From Phycisphaerae bacterium (GTDB lineage Bacteria; Planctomycetota; Phycisphaerae; UBA1845; PWPN01): a stretch of 64,000 nucleotides of DNA. The notes beneath the pieces are model-generated. The model saw nothing but the letters and a program-made list of their open reading frames with translations. It was not told where the DNA came from and did not search any database. Within the stretch, counting starts at the first letter, position 1; each line of letters opens with the position of its first letter. The translations under genes were made by a program, and so were the position numbers. This document shows positions 43,908 to 53,443 of this stretch, one piece after another. The stretch lies in the NCBI GenBank assembly GCA_035384605.1, contig DAOOIV010000003.1, positions 75,792 to 139,791 on the forward strand. The letters are read 5' to 3'.

Positions 43908-45064
43908 CAGCCCATCTCTCCGCCACAAACCGACCGGATCAACTCGACCAGCGGCTCAAACAGAGCCCTCACGACAAACGCGACGATCAAACCCAAGCCG
44001 ACGGTGCAACAGGGCCATGCGACCGAGTTGAGCATGATCCACCACCGCGACAATAGGGCCCCGTGATAATCGGCGGCATACCGCAGAGCAGCGTCCATGT
44101 TGCCCGACCTCGTTCCCGCGGCTAAGGCGGTCGACAACACCGGCCCCAGCTCGCAGACGCGGCAGGCATCGGCAGGTTTACTGCCGGCTTCGAGCAAATC
44201 CGCAAACCACCGCATCCGGTCGCACAGACCGCGGTTGACTCTCAGACTCGAAGCAAGCCGCGCGGCTGTCGCCAGATCCATCCCGCCGGCCACGGCGGTT
44301 CGCATCAGACGCAGCATTTCCGCCAGCCCTCGCCCAAATTCCACGCGCCGGACCCCCGGCAGATTTGAGCGAACGGCCTCACCGATTCTCGACGCTACCG
44401 ACTGGCCTTCGATCTTCCAAAACCGCAGCACGATCCAGGCAACGGCAACCAGGAATACGAGCAGCCAGCCTGGCGGCGTGCCCGCCACAAACCATTCCGA
44501 AATGTCGATCAGTGTCACGGTACCTTCGGGCAGCTTGGTTCCGAAATCGGCGAATATGGTCTTGAACTTGGGGATGATGGCCACCATGATTCCACTGACC
44601 ATGAGTCCGGCGAGCGAGAGAACAAGCACAACATAGAGTCCCAACGGCACATCGAACAGCCGTCGCCAACGCGCCTTTCTGATCAGGTATTCCTCGGCCT
44701 GCTCCACCGCCGCCGGCAGTCGGCCGGCCTTCTCTCCCGCCGCCACCAGGCTCACGACCAGCGATGAGCACTCGCGATAACCCAGTTCCATTGCCTCTGA
44801 CAGCGAGGCTCCCTGTGACAGAAGCTTGGAGATTCGCTTGAGGTGAGTGCGGGCCATGCCCTGCTCGGAATCGCCGGCCAGCGACAGCGCCATCGGTAGC
44901 GGCAGATTCTGACGCAACACGCCGGCGATCTGGCTGATCACGATTCGCTCCACCGCCGGCCGCCGGAACCAGGCCACAACGTACGTCCCCGCCTGCCACA
45001 GTAGGAAGATCGCGGCGACGCATCCGAGTGCTACGCTCAACAGGATGATCAGTTCCGGTATCAC
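43907..45064 (-). CDS. GspF-family inner-membrane protein, second copy
   Basis: 385 residues, GTG start at 45064. Two T2SSF-type helical domains, each starting with a pattern like RIVISQIAGVLRQNLPLPMAL and EFGRGLAEMLRLMRTAVAGG, separated by transmembrane segments (LYVVLVLSLAGLMVSGIMVA and WLLVFLVAVAWIVL), and a final membrane helix. Platform protein that links the ATPase to pseudopilus assembly. It begins 9 bp after the first GspF gene; the two are clearly diverged and both full length, which is uncommon. Confidence 0.8.
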   Translation of the reverse strand: MIPELIILLSVALGCVAAIFLLWQAGTYVVAWFRRPAVERIVISQIAGVLRQNLPLPMALSLAGDSEQGMARTHLKRISKLLSQGASLSEAMELGYRECSSLVVSLVAAGEKAGRLPAAVEQAEEYLIRKARWRRLFDVPLGLYVVLVLSLAGLMVSGIMVAIIPKFKTIFADFGTKLPEGTVTLIDISEWFVAGTPPGWLLVFLVAVAWIVLRFWKIEGQSVASRIGEAVRSNLPGVRRVEFGRGLAEMLRLMRTAVAGGMDLATAARLASSLRVNRGLCDRMRWFADLLEAGSKPADACRVCELGPVLSTALAAGTRSGNMDAALRYAADYHGALLSRWWIMLNSVAWPCCTVGLGLIVAFVVRALFEPLVELIRSVCGGEMG

Positions 45065-45073
45065 ATTCTCACC

Positions 45074-46279
45074 TCAAGCGCCGCCGGCCCCGACGGAGTT
45101 GATCAATGTCACCAGTGGAAGAAACATGCCCACGATCGCCAACGCCAGGAACCCTCCTAACACAATGACCAGCAGCGGAAACAGCAGGGTGCGAAGCATC
45201 GACTGAGCATGCAGGGCACGGTTCTCGTATGACCTGGCGAGCTGGCCGATCGCGGTTGGCAGCGCGTCCCGGCCCACCGCCACCTGGACGCAGAAACCGA
45301 ACAACGGCGGTATGATGCGGGCCGTCTGGCTGGCGACGAAGACCGACCGCCCCTTCTCCGCTTCGGCCGCCAGACGCTCCGCATCCGCTGCCAGGCGCAC
45401 CGAACCGGTTGCACCGCCACCAAGACGCATCGCCTGGGGAAGAGGAATACCCGTGGCCACCGCGGTCGAAACGCAGCGAAGGAATCGTGCGATGAGAGAC
45501 GCTCGGTATACGCGTCCAATGACAGGAATGGACATCACGATACCTTCACGAAGCGACAGGCCGCTCTCGGAGAACCTCAGGCTCGTCCACGTCGCCGCAA
45601 GGACTGCCGCCGCGCAGCCGGTTCCTATGAGTAAGAGGAAATAATGGTCGGCAATCTGGAGCAGGAGAACGGTAAGGGCGGGCAGCGCGGTCCCGAAATC
45701 AGCAAAGATTTCTCTCATCTGCGGTACAACAAGCAGAAAGAATGCCGAGATGACCGTCAGGGCAATGCACGCAACGAGCAGAGGATAACTGACGACCTCC
45801 CACACCAGTCGCCGAACATTGCCGGCCAGCCGCAGGTGCTGATTGAGGTTCAGCAACGTGGCCGGCAGCTCGCCCGAGTCGATGCCGGCCCGAATCACCC
45901 GACTGTAGAGAAGCGGCAAACCCTGCTCGCGCGCGGCGATGGCCCGGTCAAGCGGGATGCCGCTTCGCAGGTCGGTCACCAGGGCGTTGATCCACTCCCG
46001 CAGCCGGGGCGATTCCACATCCCGAGCCATTTGAGCCAGCCCGTCGTCCAGAGCAATGCCCGCCTCCGCCAGCGAGGCCAGTTGCTCGTTGAAAAAGACA
46101 AGATCGTCCTCACTGATCGCCGCACGGCCTCGCGGCGGGGGCTCGGCAACGCGCAGTTCCCGCACCTCGATCCGCATCTGAGCAAGATCCTCAAGGGCCC
46201 GCTCGCGATGAGCGGCCTCCACACGTCCGGCAATGGCCGTTCTGCCGGGCGTCAAACCTTCGTATTCAAACCAGGGCAT
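45074..46279 (-). CDS. gspF: GspF-family inner-membrane protein, first copy
   Basis: 401 residues from the ATG at 46279 (gggag 8-9 bases upstream), matching the normal GspF length. MPWFEYEGLTPGRTAIAGRV is the usual GspF/PilC beginning. Two T2SSF domains (DLVFFNEQLASLAEAGIAL, ASLIARFLRCVSTAVATGIP) with membrane helices (LLVACIALTVISAFFLLVV, LLFPLLVIVLGGFLALAIVG). It sits in the cytoplasmic membrane and contacts the ATPase encoded 31 bp upstream. Confidence 0.85.
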   Translation of the reverse strand: MPWFEYEGLTPGRTAIAGRVEAAHRERALEDLAQMRIEVRELRVAEPPPRGRAAISEDDLVFFNEQLASLAEAGIALDDGLAQMARDVESPRLREWINALVTDLRSGIPLDRAIAAREQGLPLLYSRVIRAGIDSGELPATLLNLNQHLRLAGNVRRLVWEVVSYPLLVACIALTVISAFFLLVVPQMREIFADFGTALPALTVLLLQIADHYFLLLIGTGCAAAVLAATWTSLRFSESGLSLREGIVMSIPVIGRVYRASLIARFLRCVSTAVATGIPLPQAMRLGGGATGSVRLAADAERLAAEAEKGRSVFVASQTARIIPPLFGFCVQVAVGRDALPTAIGQLARSYENRALHAQSMLRTLLFPLLVIVLGGFLALAIVGMFLPLVTLINSVGAGGA

Positions 46280-46310
46280 TTCTTGTTCTCCCCGTCGCGC
46301 CGGCCCGCTG

Positions 46311-47474
46311 TCAGTGTCGCACCGGCGACCTTTTTTCAGATTCGTTGCACGTGAAAAGCGATCCGAGCACGCGTCGAGCCTCATCAACCGTCGTCCGCCC
46401 TTGCTCGATCAGCCTTCGCGCATCCGCCGCCAGATCAGCTCCATCGGCGGCAATGACGCCCCTCAACTCCCCGACCGGGCGATGATCGAGAATGGCTTGA
46501 CGAATCGATTCGTCCATCACCGCGATCTGACCGCAGGCAGTGCGCCTAAGGTAGCCTGTCTCCGCACACGACTCGCACCCCCGGCCCCCACACGCACTGC
46601 AAACCAGCCGAACCAGCCGCTGACTGAAGACCAGCGACAACGCTCCGACAATCTGGTAAGGCTCGATGCCCATTTCCAGGAGCCGGACAACGGCCTCGGC
46701 CGGATCCCCGCTGTGCAGCGTACTCATGATCAGGTGACCCGTCAGAGCCGCCTCAATCACGACGCGGGCAGTCTGGGCGTCACGGATCTCGCCTACCAGC
46801 AACACCTCGACGTCCTGCCGGAGCAGCGAGCGCATAGCACGCACATAATCCAACTCACCATGGGGCTGGATCTGAATCTGGGCCATCCCGTCAACCCGTT
46901 GCTCGACCGGATCCTCGAGGCTGACCACGCTTCGGCCCGGCGTGGCGGACAGAATATGGCGCGCAAGGGCATACAAGGTTGTGCTCTTACCACTTCCCGC
47001 CGGGCCGGTGACCAGAATCAGACCGTGCGGCTGCTCTGCGGCTTTACGAAATTCCGCCACCACTTCATCTGAGAAGCCAAGATCCTCCAGGGCACTGACC
47101 TGTCCTACTGTGTAGATCAACCGGACAACCGCTCTCTCTCCCCGAACGGTCGGGAATGTGGCTACCCGAACATCAATGGGGGGTAGGCCGCCAGTAAGGT
47201 GCCCTTGGGCCTGGAATGCCCCCTCCTGAGGGATATCCATCCGATACGTCAGGAGACCCGCCATGACCTTCAGCCGGGCGATGACGTTTTCCGCCAGCCC
47301 GGCCGGAAGTCTGTCCATCTCGTGCAGAAGCCCGTCCAAGCGATATCGGACCCACATACCCCCCTCGGACGGCTCAAAATGAATGTCGCTCGCTTTGCGG
47401 CTGATCGCTCGTGCCAGCAAGCCGTCAACCAGCTGAACCACCGTGTTTCCAATGGGACTCAAGCTCTCGGACAC
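46311..47474 (-). CDS. gspE: GspE/PilB-type secretion ATPase
   Basis: 387 residues from the GTG at 47474; the frame runs to a TTG at 47561 but the extra part looks non-coding and the GTG has a G-rich ribosome site. Walker A GPAGSGKSTT, Asp box SDIHFEPSEGG, Walker B-like VLLVGEIRD, His box LIMSTLHSGDP and a four-Cys zinc site (CSACGGRGCESC) are all present. The N-terminal GspE/GspL-binding domain of typical GspE is missing, so this is a short form. Powers assembly of the pseudopilus encoded downstream. Divergent from the ECF sigma gene. Confidence 0.88.
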   Translation of the reverse strand: MSESLSPIGNTVVQLVDGLLARAISRKASDIHFEPSEGGMWVRYRLDGLLHEMDRLPAGLAENVIARLKVMAGLLTYRMDIPQEGAFQAQGHLTGGLPPIDVRVATFPTVRGERAVVRLIYTVGQVSALEDLGFSDEVVAEFRKAAEQPHGLILVTGPAGSGKSTTLYALARHILSATPGRSVVSLEDPVEQRVDGMAQIQIQPHGELDYVRAMRSLLRQDVEVLLVGEIRDAQTARVVIEAALTGHLIMSTLHSGDPAEAVVRLLEMGIEPYQIVGALSLVFSQRLVRLVCSACGGRGCESCAETGYLRRTACGQIAVMDESIRQAILDHRPVGELRGVIAADGADLAADARRLIEQGRTTVDEARRVLGSLFTCNESEKRSPVRH

Positions 47475-47807
47475 TTGGCACCCCCCAGATGTAGCTCTGA
47501 GCCCTTCGCTTTGCCGGATATCAGGCCACTGGGCATGACCCGCTTGGGGACTGGTACCCAATTAAGCCACGGGCTCCTCCGGCTTCGGCCAGCCGAATGC
47601 CCGGCCGAGCGGTCTGCCCCACCCGCCGGTCCATATTCCGGCTGAAGCTCCCGCCTCACATAACCCTAAGAAGCCTGACCATCCCCGATGTTGGGCTCTC
47701 CCTCCTCGCCATGTGCGTTTTTCTCCAAATAGGCAAGTTTTTCGCGCTCGGAGCTATACATCGGGATAAGACCTGCGTCATAATTAGACGGACAGGAGTG
47801 CACTCCT
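47475..47807. other. 333-bp divergent region, secretion operon versus sigma gene
   Basis: Must carry promoters for both directions, but no confident -35/-10 pair was found. The one clear element is the palindrome over the sigma-gene ribosome site, listed separately. Confidence 0.35.
47794..47807. promoter_or_regulatory. Palindrome covering the ribosome site of the sigma gene
   Basis: AGGAGTGCACTCCT ends at the base before the ATG at 47808. AGGAG is the ribosome-binding site and can pair with CTCCT over a TGCA loop, hiding the site in RNA; it could equally be a DNA operator. Confidence 0.55.
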
Positions 47808-48395
47808 ATGGCTCGCGTCGCTTCCACAGCCCTACCGCTGGAGCTTCGTGCCGTCGTGGCCGGGCTCACATCGGCTGACGTCGCCGACGACCAGCAGTGG
47901 ATTCTGAGCCTGATGCGAAAACACGGCTTGGCTGTGATCACCCTGCTGTGGCGGATGTTGGGCTCGGAACAGGATGTTTTGGACGCCTATCAGACCGCGA
48001 TTTGTCGGCTGACGGCAAGAGGATGCAATGGCATGGGGGCCAACCCCTCAGGCTACTTTTACCGAGCAGTGTCGAACGCGGGAATCGAAATCCTGCGCGC
48101 CAGGCAACGCCACCGGGCCTGCTGGCCCGCCGTAGTGGAAGTCCAACGGCGACACAGCGAAGACAGATCTCAACCCATGGGGCTCGATCAGAGAGAGATG
48201 ATTGACAAGATGAGGCAGGCGATCTGCCAGTTGCCCACACATCTGCGGAACGTCATCGTTCTACGCGAACTGGCCGAACTGCCCTACTCCCAGGTCGCCA
48301 GGATCCTTGGGATACGGAATGGCACCGCCAGACTGTACCGCCGGGAAGCCATCCTGCGGCTTGCGGAAATGGTTGGACGGGAGGCAAATCCATGA
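47808..48395 (+). CDS. ECF-type RNA polymerase sigma factor
   Basis: 195 residues. Region 2 (~30-65, WRMLGSEQDVLDAYQTAICRL) and region 4 (~140-185, LPTHLRNVIVLRELAELPYSQVARIL) with a helix-turn-helix are clear; the spacer is short, as in extracytoplasmic-function sigma factors. It redirects RNA polymerase to a set of promoters not identified here. Its stop overlaps the start of the next gene (ATGA), which encodes a likely membrane anti-sigma factor, the classic pair. A palindrome over its ribosome site suggests translational or operator control. Confidence 0.88.
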   Translation: MARVASTALPLELRAVVAGLTSADVADDQQWILSLMRKHGLAVITLLWRMLGSEQDVLDAYQTAICRLTARGCNGMGANPSGYFYRAVSNAGIEILRARQRHRACWPAVVEVQRRHSEDRSQPMGLDQREMIDKMRQAICQLPTHLRNVIVLRELAELPYSQVARILGIRNGTARLYRREAILRLAEMVGREANP

Positions 48396-48925
48396 GGCGT
48401 TTCAGTGACATATCTCCAAGGCCCGGACACATCTCGCAAGAGGGCCTTCCCTTCTCAGCCTGCAGCAGGCCGGACCTGCTCAAGTGGTCGGGCAGCGGTG
48501 GTGCGCTGCCTCGCCGCCTTTCCCAACACGTCCGGCTCTGTCCCGGATGCGCCGAACAGGTTCGCCGCGTCAGTACGGTCCACGCCGGCCTGATGTTCCT
48601 CAAGAATCAGCCGTTGCCCCACGGACTGCAGCGCCGTGCCAACAGCCGGGCGCTGCGCATGCTCCGCCGGGTCGCCCGGGCTTCCGAGGCCGCAAGCCGG
48701 TTGCTGCGCATGAGGCCGAATCTGACGCCGTGGCAGCGGGCGAGAGTGCGCATTGCCCAAGGCTGCTTTGGGGCGGTTGCGGCCGTCTTGGCGCTGGTTG
48801 TGCGAATCGGCGTGATGGCCGGCTTCGAGCACACGCGGGAGCTCGGCAACCAGTTGGCCATGACCCACTGGGACCGGCACATCGACCCGGATCACGAGTT
48901 CCTCGACCCGCCCAGCCTGGCGTAG
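48392..48925 (+). CDS. Membrane anti-sigma factor (zinc-finger type)
   Basis: 177 residues, overlapping the sigma gene by 4 bp. The N-terminal cytoplasmic part has HVRLCPGCAEQV, matching the HxxxCxxC zinc-binding anti-sigma motif. One membrane helix follows (~128-150, GCFGAVAAVLALVVRIGVMAG) and a short outer tail. Expected to hold the ECF sigma at the membrane until a signal releases it. Function inferred from motif and coupling. Confidence 0.75.
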   Translation: MRRFSDISPRPGHISQEGLPFSACSRPDLLKWSGSGGALPRRLSQHVRLCPGCAEQVRRVSTVHAGLMFLKNQPLPHGLQRRANSRALRMLRRVARASEAASRLLRMRPNLTPWQRARVRIAQGCFGAVAAVLALVVRIGVMAGFEHTRELGNQLAMTHWDRHIDPDHEFLDPPSLA

Positions 48926-48938
48926 TACGCTGTTGGGC

Positions 48939-49235
48939 ATGATTCAGATCCGCCGACAAGGCAACGATATTCTCTTACCCGTGAAGGTGGTCCCCAAATC
49001 CTCCCGCGACAGGATTGTGGGCGAACTCGACGGGGCGCTCAAGATCACCGTCGCGGCGGCCCCGGACAAGGGCGCCGCCAACGTCGCGGTTTGCACACTG
49101 CTCGCCAAGACAATGGGCCTGCGGACCTCGCAGGTTATGGTGCAGACCGGCCATGGCTCGCCGCGAAAGACCGTCCGGATCAGTGGCACTTCAATCGATG
49201 CCGTCCTTGAAAGACTGGAGATCGCAAAAACCTGA
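48939..49235 (+). CDS. DUF167 (YggU family) protein
   Basis: About 98 residues from the ATG at 48939; a TTG at 48933 is also possible. The family pattern KVVPKSSRDRIVG ... KITVAAAPDKGAANVAV is intact over nearly the whole length. Small cytoplasmic protein of unknown biochemical role, widespread in bacteria. It starts 13 bp after the anti-sigma gene, so it may be cotranscribed, but this is probably a chance neighbour. Confidence 0.88.
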   Translation: MIQIRRQGNDILLPVKVVPKSSRDRIVGELDGALKITVAAAPDKGAANVAVCTLLAKTMGLRTSQVMVQTGHGSPRKTVRISGTSIDAVLERLEIAKT

Positions 49236-49301
49236 TGGCAACTGAGCCAAAACGATGTAGGATGTGGTCGATGGGCTGAACATCCTGCCTGGTGAGCGGC
49301 C

Positions 49302-50273
49302 ATGCTGCAGTCAACTCTTGATCGGGTTTCGCGCAAAGCCGCCGGAACCCTGACCGGCTTCACGCTGATCGAGGTTCTGGTGGTCGTTGCGATCATCGCC
49401 CTGCTGGTCGCTGTCCTGCTGCCCACGCTGGCTCGAACCCGCGAGCAAACAAGGGCAACGGTCTGCCTCTCCAACTTGAAGCAGCAGGGAATCGCCCTCT
49501 CAACGTACTCCGCCGATCACAAGACCGTCCTGCCGTGGGCCGGCTCGTTTCGGTTCTCACTGATGGAGGGCAAGTACTACCTCGGGTATTCCGGCGACGA
49601 CAGGCACGACTGGGCCTTGGTCAATATCGGCGCGTTGTACCCCAAGTACGTGGGTGCGAACCCCGAACTCTTCTACTGCCCCAACAACAAGGCCGCCGAC
49701 AGCACCGGATCGAACGGCATTGCCCAGTTCCTGAGTTGTTACCGTGCCCCAAAACGCGGCCGGCCGGGATATCAGAATTCGCACACATTTCCCATCTCCC
49801 CTTTCAGCTCATACAACTACGCCGCACCTCTGATCCCCGCCGCCTCGCCGTGCGACGCCGGCAGCCGGATGTACCCCGAAGAGTCGGTCCGCTACGGCGA
49901 CGCGTCGCTGGCGAACGAATCACCCTACTGGCAGTACCTGAACGAGGCCGTTGATTCCGCCCCGGAATTCCTCGGCCCGCTCCCGGCCGGAATGCGCGGC
50001 CGGCACTCCGTACACGCTTTCGTCTCCGACGGCTACTTTGCGGGCAAAGATGCCTTCACCTGGGAAGGGCAGGTGTACAATCGCGATCCCTACGAGGGCT
50101 ATCACCTCCGCAGCTACAACGTCCTGTACAGTGATTTACACGCCAGGCGTGTGGTCGATCCCCAGGGCCAGATTCACGCCGCCCAGCTCACCCCCATTCG
50201 CTATAACAACGCGGGCGGCCCCAACGTGACCAAGGTTTTCAAAGTCTGGGACTACTTCTCGCGCAATCACTGA
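49302..50273 (+). CDS. Prepilin-type N-terminal domain protein
   Basis: 323 residues. LTG/FTLIEVLVVVAIIALLVAVL is a textbook prepilin peptidase site and helix with Glu5; the following CLSNLKQQGIALSTYSADHK is the usual second part in planctomycete members. The large soluble domain has many aromatic residues and a near-C-terminal LYSDLHARRVV. Relative of the genes at 16481 and 59841, not an allelic copy. Exported and membrane-anchored before processing; role unknown. Confidence 0.8.
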   Translation: MLQSTLDRVSRKAAGTLTGFTLIEVLVVVAIIALLVAVLLPTLARTREQTRATVCLSNLKQQGIALSTYSADHKTVLPWAGSFRFSLMEGKYYLGYSGDDRHDWALVNIGALYPKYVGANPELFYCPNNKAADSTGSNGIAQFLSCYRAPKRGRPGYQNSHTFPISPFSSYNYAAPLIPAASPCDAGSRMYPEESVRYGDASLANESPYWQYLNEAVDSAPEFLGPLPAGMRGRHSVHAFVSDGYFAGKDAFTWEGQVYNRDPYEGYHLRSYNVLYSDLHARRVVDPQGQIHAAQLTPIRYNNAGGPNVTKVFKVWDYFSRNH

Positions 50274-50278
50274 CTCCT

Positions 50279-51235
50279 TCAGTTCACCACGTTAACCGGC
50301 TTTCCCCGCTGGAAGGCGCGGATGTTCTCGGCGGTGACGGCCATCAGGCGTTTGCGGGCGGCCAAGCCCGCCCAAGCCATGTGTGGGGTGATGATGATGT
50401 TCCTGGCGGTCAGCAGCGGGTTGTCCTCGCGGATCGGCTCGACGGCGACAACGTCGACGGCCGCACCGGCAATCCGGCCTTTATTGAGGGCATCAGCCAA
50501 GTCACGCTCGACCACTAACCCGCCGCGAGCAGTGTTGATGAGGAAGGCGGTCGATTTCATCAGTCCCAGGCGCTCAGCGTTTACCAGACCCGCAGTCTCC
50601 GATGTCTGCGGGCAATGCAGACTCACCACGTCGGCCTGCGAGAACACCGTCCGCATATCGACGAAACAGACCTCGCCATCAGCGCCACCGGGAGCATGAT
50701 CTTTGTCACAGGCCATGACCTTCATGTCGAAGGCTCGTGCAATCCGGGCCGCTTGCCGGCCGATCCGCCCGTAGCCGATAACCCCCATCACGCGGTCGGC
50801 CAGCTCGATCTGCGGCGTTTCGCAATAGGAGAAGTCCGGACTGCGCGTCCACGCGCCCTGCTTGACCGATGCATCGTGTGCGCCGACGTGGTGGCACAAC
50901 TCCAACAAGAGTGCAAACGTGAACTGGGCCACGCCCTGTGTTGCATAGACGGGAACGTTGCAGACCGGGATCCCGCGGGCCCGGGCCGCCTCCACGTCAA
51001 CCACATTGTAACCCGTGGCCGTCACCGCGATCATCTTTAGATTCACGAGTTGATCCAAGTCGGCCGCAGTCACCGGAACCTTGTTCGTGACGATGATCTC
51101 CGCCGCGCCCGCGCGTTCAATCAATTGCCCGTGGGTCGACCGTTCGTAAATCGTCAACTCCCCAAGCGCTGCGACCTCATCCCACGGATTGTCACCTGGG
51201 CTCATCGTGTGACCGTCCAGAACAACGATACGCAT
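50279..51235 (-). CDS. D-2-hydroxyacid dehydrogenase (NAD-dependent)
   Basis: 318 residues, with aggagg 4 bases before the ATG. Rossmann motif VIGYGRIGRQAARIARAFD, catalytic Arg in LINTARGG, Glu in VVAVEPI and His in IITPHMAWAG make the full D-isomer-specific dehydrogenase triad. Reduces a 2-keto acid such as hydroxypyruvate or glyoxylate to the D-hydroxy acid; the exact substrate cannot be read. Cytoplasmic. Stands alone between unrelated genes, with the esterase upstream on the same strand 60 bp away. Confidence 0.88.
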   Translation of the reverse strand: MRIVVLDGHTMSPGDNPWDEVAALGELTIYERSTHGQLIERAGAAEIIVTNKVPVTAADLDQLVNLKMIAVTATGYNVVDVEAARARGIPVCNVPVYATQGVAQFTFALLLELCHHVGAHDASVKQGAWTRSPDFSYCETPQIELADRVMGVIGYGRIGRQAARIARAFDMKVMACDKDHAPGGADGEVCFVDMRTVFSQADVVSLHCPQTSETAGLVNAERLGLMKSTAFLINTARGGLVVERDLADALNKGRIAGAAVDVVAVEPIREDNPLLTARNIIITPHMAWAGLAARKRLMAVTAENIRAFQRGKPVNVVN

Positions 51236-51295
51236 GAGGCCTCCTATGCAGGCATTATCAGTGCCGCGCGGCTTGCTTGTCGAGATCGGGTGTCT

Positions 51296-53260
51296 TCATT
51301 GCATGCTCACCTGGGTCGGCTTGGCCAGTTCAATCAGCTCGGGCACGTCGGCAACCTCCAACAAGCCGAAGCAGAACAGCGACGGAGCGCTGTTCCAAGA
51401 GACCTTCCCGGTAATCAGGTCCTTCAGGCTGGGTATCATATCTTGGAGCGTCAGTCGTGCCGGGCGTCCGGGCGTCAACGCGGCCGTCGTCAGGGCCGCC
51501 AAACCCGAGACCCGGCCGATCGTCGTCACGTGTAACACCTCGCCCGGGTACCGCCAGGCAAGATGCTCAATGATCGCATCGAGTTGACCCGCCTGTATCC
51601 CCAGCGGGCGGGCACCGACGGCATCGATCATTTGGGCGAACTGCCACGTACCTGTGATTCCCGGGACGCACTCACCGGTCAACAGTATGTCGGCCACAAT
51701 CACCCGTTCGCCGCGTCCAAGTGCCGTCGCTGCGACCTCACGTGTCTTTCCGATGCCGCCATCCGCGACGATCAGATGGCAAACAGTCGGGCTACCCTTC
51801 GTTGGCGAATACTCGACCATCGGCAGCGTCCACTGGCCTCCGAGGCGCAAATGGACGGCAGTTCCAGGCGTCTGCCCCACCGGCATGGTGCTCACCGACA
51901 GCTTCGTCACTACCGGGCTGGTCCTGAGAGTCAGATCCGCTCGCACGACCTTCGCCAGAGCATCGCGCGTCTTGTCCGACCATTGCTTCCGCGCAATCTC
52001 GGCCCCGGCCGGGCACTTTGTTGCCGGCAGATCGCGCATCGCTTCCGCCGCCAGACTGTAGAAGTCCGCATGATCCGGCGGATACTCGATCTTCAATTCC
52101 TCCGGCTTGCGGATCTCATCTTCGCAGGGGATCTCCTCATCCTTGCGCTGATCGGGCGGGAGGAAATGGCGGTTAATGAAACGGTAAAACGCCTGGCGAT
52201 TGTCTTTGAGGTAATTGTGCGTGCCCGGATCGCTGTTGACGTGAAAAGCGAAGTGATCACCCACGCCGAGCATTTCATACACCGGTGCAACCGGCTCGAA
52301 CACCGACAAGCGGGCGGTCGCTGCGTAAAAACAGCAATCGTCGTTCGCGTTGTAGATGAGCAGGGCCGGACGCGGGGCGAGCAGGGCTGTCAGCACCGGG
52401 TAATCGGCGATAGCCACCAGGTCGGGCGGATTCTGTTCACGGTCGCCGATGTCACGGGTCTCCCAGATGCGCCGTTCAATGCCACAGTAACCGGCGTTGG
52501 GAGCACACAGCTTGACCCTTGTGTCCAGCGAGCTGAAAACAATCGTCTGCCAGCCGCCGCCGGACAGGCCCGTCACAGCCGTCCGCTCCGGGTCGGCCGA
52601 GGGATGAGATAAGAGCACGTCCAGCCCGCGCTTGAGCGATTGGTAGAAGACCGACAAGCCGGCACGGCCGCACAGGTCCAGGTGCGAGGCGTTGCCGTGC
52701 GCATAGCCCGGGCCGTCCAGTTGCCCCATGCCGATCCACTCGTAGTTCAGTGCGAGCATGCCGCGCTTCGCCAGGTTGATGCACCGAGCCTGCTTGTAGT
52801 CGATGGTCATGCCCGGCTTGCCGACATGCCCGTTCGGATTGAGTACCGCCGGAACCTTGCCCGTAAGACCCTCGGGCTCGTACAGCAATGCCCCGATCCA
52901 GAGCCCCGGCACCGCCTCGTACCTGAGCTTTCGGATCTTGTAGCCCCTGCCCGGCAGCGTCTCCTGCCACACGATCCTGACCGGACCTTCTTGCCACTGC
53001 TGCGGCACACCTCGGAATATGACATTCCTCAGAACGTTCTCACGAATCTGCTCGGCCTGCGGGAGCCACTCGCCCGGATCGCTCGGGGCGACGAACTTCG
53101 GTGCTCGACGCAGGAGGTAGGCCCGCAAATCCCGGAGAGTCTGGCCCGAAGCCGGCACCGGAGCCGGTTGTGTGGTCGGCTCACCCGATAGCACCGCCTC
53201 CGTCATGGTCAATCCCATCGCCACCCATGCCGCCAAGAAAGCCCAAACAAGACGAGACAT
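51296..53260 (-). CDS. Secreted alpha/beta-hydrolase (acetyl-xylan-esterase-like)
   Basis: 654 residues with a signal peptide (LVWAFLAAWVAMGLTMTEA). The alpha/beta-hydrolase core shows the nucleophile elbow VTGLSGGGWQT, a candidate acid Asp in YNANDDCCF and the His in GVGDHFAF, in the right order. It resembles planctomycete acetyl-xylan-esterase-like proteins; a second, degenerate hydrolase-like half (~440-650) lacks a clear triad. Probably removes acetyl or other ester groups from plant polysaccharide outside the cytoplasm. Substrate inferred. Confidence 0.75.
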   Translation of the reverse strand: MSRLVWAFLAAWVAMGLTMTEAVLSGEPTTQPAPVPASGQTLRDLRAYLLRRAPKFVAPSDPGEWLPQAEQIRENVLRNVIFRGVPQQWQEGPVRIVWQETLPGRGYKIRKLRYEAVPGLWIGALLYEPEGLTGKVPAVLNPNGHVGKPGMTIDYKQARCINLAKRGMLALNYEWIGMGQLDGPGYAHGNASHLDLCGRAGLSVFYQSLKRGLDVLLSHPSADPERTAVTGLSGGGWQTIVFSSLDTRVKLCAPNAGYCGIERRIWETRDIGDREQNPPDLVAIADYPVLTALLAPRPALLIYNANDDCCFYAATARLSVFEPVAPVYEMLGVGDHFAFHVNSDPGTHNYLKDNRQAFYRFINRHFLPPDQRKDEEIPCEDEIRKPEELKIEYPPDHADFYSLAAEAMRDLPATKCPAGAEIARKQWSDKTRDALAKVVRADLTLRTSPVVTKLSVSTMPVGQTPGTAVHLRLGGQWTLPMVEYSPTKGSPTVCHLIVADGGIGKTREVAATALGRGERVIVADILLTGECVPGITGTWQFAQMIDAVGARPLGIQAGQLDAIIEHLAWRYPGEVLHVTTIGRVSGLAALTTAALTPGRPARLTLQDMIPSLKDLITGKVSWNSAPSLFCFGLLEVADVPELIELAKPTQVSMQ

Positions 53261-53443
53261 CGCACATTATCCTCAGTACGCGGTTGCACCTTCAGGCGGC
53301 TCAGTCTAATCGCCCCGGAACCTCCTGTCAGGAACCGCCCGCCCGGGATGGCCGGCCCTCGCCCCGTTCGGGTACAATCATCCGGCCGCCGTCCCGTTGG
53401 GTCGTGCGGTAGAGAACGAGCCACCCAACTTCAGAGGAAGCCC

